A stretch of DNA of 33,348 bases. Source: Oceanobacillus sp. HTM 045. Its GTDB lineage: Bacteria > Pseudomonadota > Alphaproteobacteria > Rhodobacterales > Rhodobacteraceae. A program made the position numbers and the translations under genes. The DNA is taken from NCBI GenBank assembly GCA_009733745.1, contig WNWL01000010.1, forward strand, positions 1-33,348, in the 5' to 3' direction. This document shows positions 25,529 to 33,342 of the stretch, piece after piece (position 1 is the first letter of the stretch; each line of letters begins with the position of its first letter). Below the pieces are notes generated by a model. It searched no databases. It worked only from the letters and a program-made list of their open reading frames with translations, and was not told where the DNA came from.

Positions 25529-25900
25529 CTACCCGCGCAGCGACAACCTCTGCTCCTCCCACTCCATCGGGAATGGCTCCATCGCCCTCTCGAGGGTCAG
25601 TTCGCCAGCCCGCCCGTCCAGGACCGCCTCGACGATGTCCGGGGCCAGCAGCGTGAGCCTGAGCACCCGGCTCAGGTAGGACCGGCTGATCTTCTCCGCG
25701 TCAGCCAGTTCGGAGAGGCTCGTGAAGATCCCCTCCTCCAGCATGCGCTTCCAGCGATGCGCGCGGGCCAGCGCCTTCACGAGGGTGCTGTCGATCTGGG
25801 GTCTTGCGGCCTCCCGGGTGCCGTCCGGCGAGACCATCAGCTTCCGCCCGCCGCGCTTCCTGACGGCGAAGGGCACGCGGACGGAGATCGCGCCGGTCAT
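25529..25900 (-). CDS. ParB-like helix-turn-helix protein of the recombinase module
   Basis: A 123-residue protein. Residues 70-110 contain FTSLSELADAEKISRSYLSRVLRLTLLAPDIVEAVLDG, a helix-turn-helix like that of ParB/KorB proteins (a leu-ser-glu-leu-ala helix, then a recognition helix with ser-tyr-leu-ser-arg). The N-terminus is basic (VRVPFAVRKRGGRKLMVSP). Its ATG overlaps the stop of the recombinase gene by ATGA, so it is the fourth and last gene of a translationally coupled set. Proteins of this type regularly follow the large serine recombinase in alphaproteobacterial elements. A role as a recombination directionality or regulatory factor is plausible but not established. Confidence 0.75.
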   Translation of the reverse strand: MTGAISVRVPFAVRKRGGRKLMVSPDGTREAARPQIDSTLVKALARAHRWKRMLEEGIFTSLSELADAEKISRSYLSRVLRLTLLAPDIVEAVLDGRAGELTLERAMEPFPMEWEEQRLSLRG

Positions 25901-27192
25901 GCCGCTTCCCGCCCGGCAAGCTCCCGCGCAAGGCCCGGCAACCCGTCAGCCCGGAGGCGGATGTCCAGCTCTCCCTCACCGATCTCCAACCGCTCCACCA
26001 GCAGCTGGACCAGCCGCGCCTGTTCGGCCGGGAACAGTTCGTCCCAGAGGCCATCGAGTTGATGCAGTGCGTCCCGGACCTCGGCCTCGGTGATCGCCTC
26101 GCCCTGCCCTTTTGCAGAGCGCCATGTGCCGACGATGATCTCGGGCTGTCGGAACACGGCCCGAAGCTGGTCGATGACGGCGGCCTCCACCTCGCCCGCG
26201 GGAACGCGGCCGACCGGACAGGCGTCCCGGCCGCGCTTCAGCACCGCCTGGCTGACATAGTAGCGGTAGAGCCTGTCGCCCTTCCGGGTATGCGTCGGAG
26301 AAAAGGCCGCGCCGTTCGGTCCGAAGAGCAGGCCCTTCAGCAAGGCAGGTGTTTGCGCCCGCGTCTGGCTCGCCCGTTTCCGCGGGCTCTCGGAGAGAAT
26401 GGACTGCACCTTGTCCCAGAGGGAGCGGGCAATGATCGCCTCGTGCTCCCCGGGATAGCTTTGCCCCTTGTGGACCGCCTCGCCGACATAGACCCGGTTC
26501 CGGAACAGCCGGTAGAGGATCGCCTTGTCGATCGGCCTGCCGCGGTTGGTAAGAACGCCCTCGCGCCTCAGGGCCTTGGCCAGCGCCGTCGCGGAGCCGG
26601 TCTCGACGAAGCGCCGGAAGATCATCCGGACGGCCGCGGCCTCTGCCTCGTCGATCACGAGCTTGCGGTTCTCGGCCCGGTAGCCCCACGGCACGAAGCC
26701 GCCCATCCACATGCCCTTGCGGCGGGACGCTGCAACCTTGTCCCTGATGCGCTCGGCGGTGACCTCGCGCTCGAATTGGGCAAAGCTGAGCAGGATGTTC
26801 AGCGTCAGACGCCCCATGGACGTGGTGGTGTTGAAGCTCTGCGTCACCGAGACGAAGGTCACTCCGTTGCGGTCAAACACCTCGACCAGCCTGGCGAAGT
26901 CGGCCAGCGAGCGGCTGAGCCGGTCGATCTTGTAGACCACGACCACGTCGACCAGCCCGTCCTCGATGTCCTCCAGCAGCCGCTTCAGGCCGGGCCGTTC
27001 CAGCGTGCCGCCCGAGATGCCGCCGTCGTCATACTGATCACGGACGAGCACCCAGCCCTCCGACCGCTGGCTCGCGATGAACGCCTCGCAGGCTTCGCGC
27101 TGGGCGTGGAGCGAGTTGAACTCCTGTTCCAGCCCCTCATCGGTGGACTTGCGCGTGTAGATCGCGCAGCGGCGCTTGAGCGTGACCGTCAT
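25897..27192 (-). CDS. Large serine recombinase (site-specific integrase)
   Basis: A 431-residue recombinase. The catalytic resolvase domain opens with CAIYTRKSTDEG, where S16 is the nucleophile within a Tyr-x-Arg-x-Ser motif, and includes VYKIDRLSRSLADF (D90-R94) and FAQFEREVTAERIRDKV. A recombinase domain (FVPWGYRAENRKLVIDEAEAAAVRMIF, NRGRPIDKAILYRLFRNRVYVGE) and a C-terminal ribbon region with LLKGLLFGPNG and SPTHTRKGDRLYRYYVSQ follow; the paired cysteines of a zinc ribbon are largely missing, which is usual in this subfamily as I remember it. All key residues are intact, so it is likely active. The start at ATG 27192 overlaps the DUF2924 stop (ATGA); upstream extension to 27345 is antisense-like and rejected. 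It probably integrates and excises the element that carries this window or part of it. Confidence 0.95.
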   Translation of the reverse strand: MTVTLKRRCAIYTRKSTDEGLEQEFNSLHAQREACEAFIASQRSEGWVLVRDQYDDGGISGGTLERPGLKRLLEDIEDGLVDVVVVYKIDRLSRSLADFARLVEVFDRNGVTFVSVTQSFNTTTSMGRLTLNILLSFAQFEREVTAERIRDKVAASRRKGMWMGGFVPWGYRAENRKLVIDEAEAAAVRMIFRRFVETGSATALAKALRREGVLTNRGRPIDKAILYRLFRNRVYVGEAVHKGQSYPGEHEAIIARSLWDKVQSILSESPRKRASQTRAQTPALLKGLLFGPNGAAFSPTHTRKGDRLYRYYVSQAVLKRGRDACPVGRVPAGEVEAAVIDQLRAVFRQPEIIVGTWRSAKGQGEAITEAEVRDALHQLDGLWDELFPAEQARLVQLLVERLEIGEGELDIRLRADGLPGLARELAGREAA

Positions 27193-27635
27193 CCGCCCCT
27201 CCGGTTCTTGAGCCCGAAGAACACCCAGCCGTTCCAACGTGTGCCGGTGATCGCGCGGGCGATGGCCGAGAGCGACCTGTAGGGCCGGCCCTGCCATTCG
27301 AAGCCATCGGCGGTCACGGTGACCACTTGCTCGACGCCCTGCCACTCGCGGATCAGCCGCGTGCCAGTGATCGGGCGGTCGCGGTCGAGGCGCATGCCGC
27401 GCTTCTTCTTGTCCCCGCCGTCAAGTTCCTCGCCCAGCCGCTCCAGCCGCTTCACCGTTTCCGGCTTCAGGCCGCCATGGGCCAGTTCCTGGATGCGGTC
27501 GGCCAGACGGCTTTCCAGGTAGCGCCGGTTGAACGGCGGCGGCTCGCTGTCGAACAGGTCGCGCCACTGCTGCTTCAACTCCGGCGTCGGCGTGGTCTTC
27601 AGCGCGGCCAGGCGGGCGGGAATGGTGTCGGTCAT
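27189..27635 (-). CDS. DUF2924 protein
   Basis: A 148-residue basic protein of the DUF2924 family: IPARLAALKTTPTPELKQQW, PPPFNRRYLESRLADRIQEL, then PITGTRLIREWQGVEQVVTV, FEWQGRPYRSLSAIARAITGT and RWNGWVFFGL. The C-terminal part resembles the RAMA/DUF2924 DNA-binding-like fold. Genes of this family stand directly before large serine recombinases in many alphaproteobacterial phages and islands, as here, with a 4-base overlap at each end (ATGA). It may help the recombinase find or pair its sites; this is not demonstrated. Confidence 0.92.
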   Translation of the reverse strand: MTDTIPARLAALKTTPTPELKQQWRDLFDSEPPPFNRRYLESRLADRIQELAHGGLKPETVKRLERLGEELDGGDKKKRGMRLDRDRPITGTRLIREWQGVEQVVTVTADGFEWQGRPYRSLSAIARAITGTRWNGWVFFGLKNRRGG

Positions 27636-27798
27636 GCTCTCTCCTCCTGCGGGGTTGCATGACCGCTCCGGTCAGGCACGAAGCCAAGCGAACTATCTCC
27701 GGCAGGTTCGACTACTTCGCTTGACTGCCGGAGCCTGAGCCGCATCAGGCCGAGCGCCAGCAGGCGGCAGAGCTCGTCCAGCCGCTCGCGGGTGGTCA
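27632..27798 (-). CDS. Small conserved protein before DUF2924 (55 aa)
   Basis: ATG at 27798 opens 55 codons (MTTRERLDELCRLLALGLMR, then QSSEV and SSLGFVPDRSGHA) ending in TGA that overlaps the DUF2924 start by ATGA. The N-terminal 27 residues form a strongly amphipathic helix, followed by a hydrophilic tail. I recall similar short proteins in front of DUF2924 in related modules, but know no function. A longer frame to 28153 runs through the inverted-repeat region and is rejected. Confidence 0.66.
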
Positions 27799-27818
27799 TC
27801 AGGCTCAGGGAGAGCGGT

Positions 27819-27884
27819 TGGGACCGGAGTGGTGCGTTGCACCTGTATCGTGGGCCACCGACATCACCCGCTCCTCTCCGGTCC
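27819..27884. promoter_or_regulatory. Inverted repeat upstream of the recombinase module
   Basis: GGGACCGGAG at 27819-27828 is exactly complementary to CTCCGGTCCC at 27875-27884, with 46 bases between. It sits just upstream of the first gene of the minus-strand recombinase module, where a promoter or operator is expected. It may be a regulator or recombinase binding site; I cannot distinguish these. Confidence 0.3.
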
Positions 27885-27899
27885 CGAGCAGGCCATCTG

Positions 27900-28008
27900 C
27901 GGGTTTGGCGGGTTTGGCGGGTTTTTTTCCGGCGATCCGGATTCAGTCTCACCATCGGCATGCGATTCAGAACGGCTGGAATTAAACCCGCCAAACCCGT
28001 CAAACCCG
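27900..28008. repeat. Inverted array of GGGTTTGGC-like units
   Basis: The left arm (27900-27924) is built of CGGGTTTGG, CGGGTTTGG and CGGGTTT in tandem. The right arm (27984-28008) is its reverse complement with a single mismatch over 25 bases, and the spacer is 59 bases. The left arm runs into a T-tract (27922-27928). The tandem nine-base unit plus inversion looks like a protein-binding iteron array or a replication origin beside an element primase, rather than a simple terminator, because the spacer is long and no gene ends here. It lies between the recombinase module promoter and the region that leads to the primase remnant. Confidence 0.7.
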
Positions 28009-29054
28009 CAAGCCGGGCTCCCGGCGCACTTCGTCGCGACTCGAAGCCTCCCGTCCTCCCCGGATCATCGGCCCCGCGCCGCCCGCGTCGGCACGGTCCC
28101 GGAAAAAACGCGTCAATTGTCGCCCCGTGTCGCGGAATGTCGTAAAATGCCATGATTACAATGGGTTAGCGGGAGTGATAGAATGACCTCGCACTGGTCC
28201 CGGAGAGGGCCACGACGCAGACCCCCTTCGCTGTCGGTTGGAATGACGGCGGGGCGAAGGGGCGGAAGGCCGGCACCGTGGGGCGTGCTCAAGCCGGCAA
28301 CCCGGGTCCGAAAGGCTGGGCGGGGAGCACAGGGGCCAGTCCCGGCCTCTCAAGCAGCAGCCGATCCCGTTGCGGGGACCACGCGACGACGGGAGCCCGA
28401 AGCGACGGGCCGGCTCCGGAGAGCAGGACGCACGCGAAGGGCATGGGACCGGCCTCGGCAAGAACCCGGGGCTGGTCGTCCTGTGCCCTTTGCTCAAGAC
28501 CTCACCAGAGAGCACACCCCCAGCATCGTCAGGAAGAAGCTGTTCGCCTCGACCAGAAACAAGCCGGACCGCTCGCGGCACGAACGCGGAGGCAACGCAT
28601 CCGATTGCACGAGCGTCGTTCGCTACAAGCATCGATCGGCGAAACAGTTTCTGCACCGGTCAAAATCGAAGGTAAAGGTCAGGGTTGCCGAGCGTTTCCT
28701 TGGCCAGCCTTTCGAAGTACTCTTTGCTGATATTCGGTCTGCACAAGCCGCTTCGGATTTGCGGTGGCCTTATGCCCGCTCCCGAGACCACCCCCGTTTT
28801 CGCTGCCCAGGAAGGGAGTAGAAACAAGACTGGGTCGAACGCGCTCCGACCGCCATGCCGCATATCAGGAAGATCGAATTGTTTCTTGGTCGCCGTACTA
28901 CCGGGCGCCCGCAACAACGTGGATTGGCGTGACCAGTACCGAGACCGGCTACCGAATGATTGGATGAATCGCATGTGCGCGAGTCTGGTCAATGCCGGAG
29001 ACGTTCTCATCGTTGATCGAAGGAGACTTAGAAACCAAAAAGAGGGGAATTAAA
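28009..29054. other. About 1 kb with no supportable gene
   Basis: Several long frames are open here on both strands because the DNA is GC-rich, but they are dominated by arginine, proline, glycine and serine and contain no recognisable domain. One plus-strand frame starts at ATG 28183 after GGGAG and might be the decayed beginning of an element gene. The last 60 bases hold the leader and ribosome binding site (AGAGGGG) of the phosphoesterase. I see no tRNA or attachment-site duplication. Confidence 0.5.
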
Positions 29055-31826
29055 ATGTCGCTTGAGAGCATGACAATCATTCGCGTGACGGAAGACCATC
29101 ATGTCATCGAAGCGGGTGGAACTCTTACAATCACCTTCATGCCGTCTCGCGGGCCGACCGTTATTCGCGCTCATAGTTCGATCGTTCCAGATGATGTTAT
29201 TGTCGGGGGATCGCCCGGACGTCTGGTACCGGATGCTGAACGGATCCTTGAAGCGCTAGACCCACCCTTCAAGGTCGATTCAGAGGCCCGCTTCGTTCTA
29301 GCGAACCGTGCAACTCCCCTGGCCCCACAGATCGGAAACGCAAATGCCTTGATCGCACAACCCGATTTCGGACTTGGTGAAGTCTTTCTCGGAGGTGATC
29401 AGTTCGGGCTCGACTTCGATCTTGGCGGCGGCGGTGGCGTTGTTCTCCCTGAGCCGAAAAAGAATATTCGTCTGGAGATCCTTCGTCCATCCTCGACAGG
29501 TGGTGCACCGCGGGTCGTCTTCACTGTTGAGGTGAGCGGACGCGGCAGCGGAAGTTTTGATGTTACGGATCTTCCCCTGGTTGGTGTGGGCTTCGCACCG
29601 CCGGCATGGATTGCCCGCTTCACGAATATTGACTCTAAGCCTCTGCAAATTTTTGGCAGCATCCTGTTCCGCGAAGTGCGGCAGGTAGAAGCGCATGATC
29701 TACCGGTGACTCTACTGCAGCGGTTGATGCGTCAGGCACTTGAGGGTTTGGGGTTGAGCCTCAACCTCAACGGAAGCCAGATCTCGATCGACTTCAATGC
29801 TCTCGTGAAGGAGTTGGCACATCTTGAGCGGATCGAGAAAGACATTGGCTTCAGTGTCTTCGGCGACGTGAGCCTGTCGGAAATCAGCGTTGAACTCAGC
29901 GAAGCACTAAGTTCGGACAACCGAGGCCCATGGCCAACAATCAAGCTGATGCTGGGTTTCGAAGAAGCTGGCCCCGAGATCTCACTCGACCTTGGCGCAG
30001 ATGTTGACATCAATCTGTCGGGGCTGCAGTTCGAATTCGAGATCATACTCGCCCAGCGTCAACCTGCTCTGAACCCGCCGGGAGTGCGCGGCGATCACCC
30101 GCTTCTGCCGTTCATCTTCGCGGAGATAAATTTCGATACAGAGATACGGTTCAGCAGCCGAAAGCTTGGGATAACGCGATCGCTGTTGAACGGTCTGATC
30201 GACGCAGTCAATGGCTTCGTGGGAGTGATCACGGGCAAAGACCGCCTGTTGGACCGGATACCTACGCTGGCCCAGGTTGTCAGGAGTGTCGGCGAGGAAT
30301 TCGCAAACGATTTAGCCTTCGGGTTATCAGAGTACATTCAGATCGCAATCAATCGGATTGCCGATCGTGACAGCTTTTTCCATGGTCTAAGGTTGTCAAA
30401 CGGCACTTGGCGGGTGTTAACGGGTCCGGTCTTCGGACTCGGACCGCGGCCGCTCAATGAGTTTCCGACATTGCCACTCGCAGATCCGGAGCCAATCGAT
30501 GGGCCGCAACCTCCCGAGGAACTGGAGGCATTGGGCCGGATCGATCACTTCGTCGTATTGATGATGGAGAACCGCTCCTACGACCATGTACTCGGTTGGC
30601 ACTCGCACCCAGCACACGGCAACGATCCCCGGTTCGAGGGGCTGACAGGCAACGAGTCCAACTCCATCGTCGGATTGCAGGACGCCATTCCGATTCCAAT
30701 GCAGACGACAAAGTTCTTTCCGAGCCCACCCCACGGGTTCGGGCCTGTTGCCGAGCAAGTCGACAACGGTCTCATGTCCGGCTTCGGGAATACCTTCAAG
30801 GAAGCGCTGGAGCGGAAGGGGATCGCCGGCGACGCTCGATCGATCATGAACTTCAATACGCGGGGCATGCTCCCTGTCTTCGACCGCCTCGTCAACGAAT
30901 ACACTGTCGCCAATCGCTGGTTCGCATCTTTGCCGGGGCCCACATGGCCAAACAGGTTCTGCTGGCTTTCGGGGCAAACGCCGATCCTGGACAACGGCGA
31001 TTTGGCGCATGACGACCTCGGTTACATTGAGATGCCGACCGTCTTTGATTTGCTGGATGAGTTCGACGTCAACTGGCGTTGCTACGAAAGCGACATCGCG
31101 TTCATGCGGATGCTACGGAACTTCCGGATAGACGCCGGTCGCCTTCGCCCTATCGAACAATTCGAGGATGAGGCGCTGGCCGGGTTACCGCCGGTCACGA
31201 TTATCGAGCCAAACTTCGTCGACATCCCGAGTGGCGGAGTCGCGAATGACGATCATCCGGGCGGCGCCGATATGATCAATGGGCAACGGTTAGTCGCGCA
31301 GATCTACAATGTGCTGATCCGTACGCCCGGATGGCGAAACACGATGTTTATAATCACATATGACGAGCATGGCGGCTTCTTCGACCATGTTCCACCGCCG
31401 GGAAGCGCCGTCGCCGCCAATCAGGGGTTTGGGGACGTGCAAAGGGTTCATCCGGAGGGACCGTCGATGCTCGGAGTCCGCGTCCCAGCATTCGTCATCT
31501 CGCCCCGGGCTGATCCGGGACAGGTACTCACGCGCGTCTACGACCACACAAGTATTATCAAGTCGATCATCGCTCGCTTCACACCCGGCAATGAGCATCG
31601 CCTCAGCAGGCGTGTCGAAACGGCAGCCCATCTTGGCGGTGCCGTGCCGCGGACAGAGCCTCGCGTCGATGCATTGCCGTTACAGGTTCCGTCAGCAGCT
31701 CCGCCTTCTGAGAGGGAGATCCTTGATCCGTTGAGTTTTCACGATGACATGACGTCCCTTGGAAATCCGATGCGACAAAGCGTCGAAAGCCTGACGAAGC
31801 TCTTGCCGCGGCTAGCAGTGGCCTGA
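29055..31826 (+). CDS. Phosphoesterase (phospholipase C / acid phosphatase family) with long N-terminal extension
   Basis: A 923-residue protein. From about residue 495 it matches the phosphoesterase family of bacterial phospholipases C and AcpA-like acid phosphatases: DHFVVLMMENRSYDHVLGWH with E505-N506, FASLPGPTWPNRFCWLSGQ, TVFDLLDEFDVNWRCYESD, FIITYDEHGGFFDHVPPPG with D770, E771 and H772, and VRVPAFVISPRADPGQV, YDHTSIIKSI. All expected metal and active-site motifs are present. Residues 1-490 are unrecognised, rich in beta-type hydrophobic alternation (LDFDLGGGGGVVL, ISLDLGADVDINLSG), and may be a binding or assembly module. Members are usually exported, but no signal peptide or Tat motif is seen. 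The start at ATG 29055 has AGAGGGG eight bases upstream. The DNA is less GC-rich by eye than the defence array, suggesting a separate origin. The neighbours are debris, so context gives no role. Confidence 0.86.
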   Translation: MSLESMTIIRVTEDHHVIEAGGTLTITFMPSRGPTVIRAHSSIVPDDVIVGGSPGRLVPDAERILEALDPPFKVDSEARFVLANRATPLAPQIGNANALIAQPDFGLGEVFLGGDQFGLDFDLGGGGGVVLPEPKKNIRLEILRPSSTGGAPRVVFTVEVSGRGSGSFDVTDLPLVGVGFAPPAWIARFTNIDSKPLQIFGSILFREVRQVEAHDLPVTLLQRLMRQALEGLGLSLNLNGSQISIDFNALVKELAHLERIEKDIGFSVFGDVSLSEISVELSEALSSDNRGPWPTIKLMLGFEEAGPEISLDLGADVDINLSGLQFEFEIILAQRQPALNPPGVRGDHPLLPFIFAEINFDTEIRFSSRKLGITRSLLNGLIDAVNGFVGVITGKDRLLDRIPTLAQVVRSVGEEFANDLAFGLSEYIQIAINRIADRDSFFHGLRLSNGTWRVLTGPVFGLGPRPLNEFPTLPLADPEPIDGPQPPEELEALGRIDHFVVLMMENRSYDHVLGWHSHPAHGNDPRFEGLTGNESNSIVGLQDAIPIPMQTTKFFPSPPHGFGPVAEQVDNGLMSGFGNTFKEALERKGIAGDARSIMNFNTRGMLPVFDRLVNEYTVANRWFASLPGPTWPNRFCWLSGQTPILDNGDLAHDDLGYIEMPTVFDLLDEFDVNWRCYESDIAFMRMLRNFRIDAGRLRPIEQFEDEALAGLPPVTIIEPNFVDIPSGGVANDDHPGGADMINGQRLVAQIYNVLIRTPGWRNTMFIITYDEHGGFFDHVPPPGSAVAANQGFGDVQRVHPEGPSMLGVRVPAFVISPRADPGQVLTRVYDHTSIIKSIIARFTPGNEHRLSRRVETAAHLGGAVPRTEPRVDALPLQVPSAAPPSEREILDPLSFHDDMTSLGNPMRQSVESLTKLLPRLAVA

Positions 31827-31957
31827 CCTTAGCGCTGACGTCTCACGTGGATGGTTCAGGATCAACCGGACTGGGGCGGATCAGTAAGACTACGTCGGGA
31901 GAAGCGCAGACCCATAAGATGGGGCTGACATCCACAAGCACCAGAAACTGGGGGGCT

Positions 31958-32276
31958 CAGGTCGGCAGCCTTGCCTGGAAGGAGATGGGCCTCGCCCCTC
32001 CCGAGAGCGTCCTCGCGGCGACGGCCGAGTATCTGGAGGGTCAGGATGCGGTGGGGGCGTGGATCGAGGAGTGCTGCGAGCGGGCTGTCACGGGTGGGAA
32101 TCCAGGAACAATCTTCTCGCATCATGGCATGCGTGGGCTGAAGGGAACGGCGAATTCGTCCTGCCACGATCTCGGTTCTTCGATGCTCCGGAGGACCGAG
32201 GATTTGCCCTGAGACGAAAGAACCACGGGCGAGGCTACGGTGGGTTGCGCCTCCGCCAGCACGACTACAGCGACGA
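31958..32276 (+). pseudogene. Remnant of a phage/plasmid-type primase, C-terminal part, frameshifted
   Basis: One frame reads GSLAWKEMGLAPPESVLAAT, AEYLEGQDAVGAWIEECCER; about 32083-32095 the similarity shifts to another frame reading HGWESRNNLLASWHAWAEG, NGEFV, EDRGFALRRKNHGRGYGGLRL. Together they follow the pattern I know from the C-terminus of P4/D5-type element primase-helicases (thr-x-x-tyr, asp, trp-ile-glu-glu-cys-cys, then ser-trp-x-x-trp-ala, glu-asp-arg-gly-phe, gly-leu-arg-leu). The helicase and primase domains are absent: the phosphoesterase gene occupies the place upstream. So this is the tail of a lost replication gene, broken by a frameshift. Its right end is within about 100 bases of the flanking hydratase pseudogene. 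Confidence 0.62.
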
Positions 32277-32367
32277 ATACTGGAACAGTTTGCGCATGCA
32301 CTCCGAGGTCGCCGACCCCGCAGCCGGAGCGGAATTTGGGCAGCGGGCAATGCAACCCTCGGCGGTT

Positions 32368-33198
32368 TCAGGCTTCGAAGCGCAGTTCTATGCTCTCCAA
32401 TGGAATACCTTGGACTTTCGTCGCCCAAGTTTGCCCTGCCCTCGCCGGCATTGCGAGTGTGAGCGTACCGGTCGAAACGATTTCACCTACACCGAGAGGC
32501 GGATTGTCCGGATCATCCGCCAGCAGGCGCACGAGATGATGGAGGGCACGAAGCGGGCTGCCGAGAACTGCTTCGCCTCCGCCGGATTGGCACGGTCTCC
32601 CGTCGCAGAAGAGCTCTGCTTCGAACGAAGAGAGTTCGCGCAGCCAAGCTTCCTTTCTTGGCGCAACCTCATGCCGATTGCCAACGAGAAGAGCCCCGTG
32701 CAGCGCGTTGGCTGCAATCGTATCGGCTGCGGCGAATTTCCAGCCGGCAAAGATCGACTGAACAACCTCATAGCCGAGCGAGATCCAGTCGATGCAATCG
32801 ATAAGCTCTTATTCGTTCATCCGTGGATGCGGAGCCGCCCCGAGGCCGAAGATTATTTCGGGTTCGATCCGGGGTTCGGCGAAGTCCGATACGCGCTGCG
32901 CTGGCGTGTCCGCGAGTTCGAAAGTCGTCTTGTCGGTGCAATACCCCCAGATGGGAGCACGAACTCCGTATTCGTCCCACATGTCACGGTTGGTGAATCC
33001 GATCTTGCGACCGGTGACCAGTTCGCCCCGCGCCTCAAAGGTCGCACGGAGTTGAGCGGTTACAAGATAGGCGCCCGGAACGCTCATCCCTGTTGCCGAA
33101 GTCGAAAAAAGGGGAATCTGCTTGTGATCGTTCAGAGCGATCACGACGATCTCAGCTGCGGTCTCGTTCATCCCGGTCGTGGCCCCAGAAAGCCTCAT
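32368..33198 (-). pseudogene. 2-keto-4-pentenoate hydratase-like gene with premature stop
   Basis: The minus strand from ATG 33198 (AAGG upstream) encodes AYLVTAQLRATFEARGE, GRKIGFTNRDMW, IWGYCTDKTTF and RIEPEIIFGLGAAPHPRMNE, characteristic of MhpD-like hydratases of meta-cleavage pathways (fumarylacetoacetase superfamily; Glu-x-Glu metal ligands). Codon 130 is TAA (32811-32809). The same frame goes on without shift as ELIDCIDWISLGYEVVQSIF, GWKFAAADTIAANALHG and GVGEIVSTGTLTLAMPARAG to TGA at 32370-32368, giving the normal family length of 276 residues. A single G-to-T change at an original GAG or GAA codon would explain the stop. The rest is well preserved, so the loss looks recent (or a sequencing error). 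It is probably flanking chromosome rather than island. Confidence 0.82.
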
Positions 33199-33329
33199 GA
33201 AACCTTATCAGAAGGCCACGGATACACCGATAGAAATCGCTCGGATCGCGCACGGGCGAGTGTCCACCACGGGCTCGATCCAGTCCCTCTCTGCCACGCT
33301 CGTGATCCGCAGGGACGGACAAGGTGACA

Positions 33330-33342
33330 AAAGTGACACTTT
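33330..33342. promoter_or_regulatory. Small palindrome upstream of the hydratase pseudogene
   Basis: AAAGTG and CACTTT flank a single A, a perfect 13-base palindrome about 130 bases upstream of the hydratase start. The word GTGACA also occurs twice nearby (33324-33329 and 33333-33338). It could be an operator for the catabolic gene, but the window ends here and the upstream gene is not seen. Confidence 0.28.

Noticed and set aside
26059-27282. A 407-codon plus-strand frame antisense to the recombinase
   Set aside because: It mirrors the codon pattern of the clear recombinase gene on the other strand and has no recognisable domain; long antisense frames are expected in GC-rich genes.
28183-28821. 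A 212-codon plus-strand frame after a GGGAG sequence
   Set aside because: The translation is dominated by Arg, Gly, Pro and Ser with no domain; I considered a decayed element gene but cannot support it.
28660-29010. A minus-strand frame ending in NISKEYFERLAKETLGNPDL
   Set aside because: The last 25 residues look protein-like, but the rest does not and no family is recognised.
32059-33327. A 422-codon plus-strand frame as one gene
   Set aside because: Its first part is the second half of the frameshifted primase remnant and the rest is antisense to the hydratase pseudogene; it is not a single protein.
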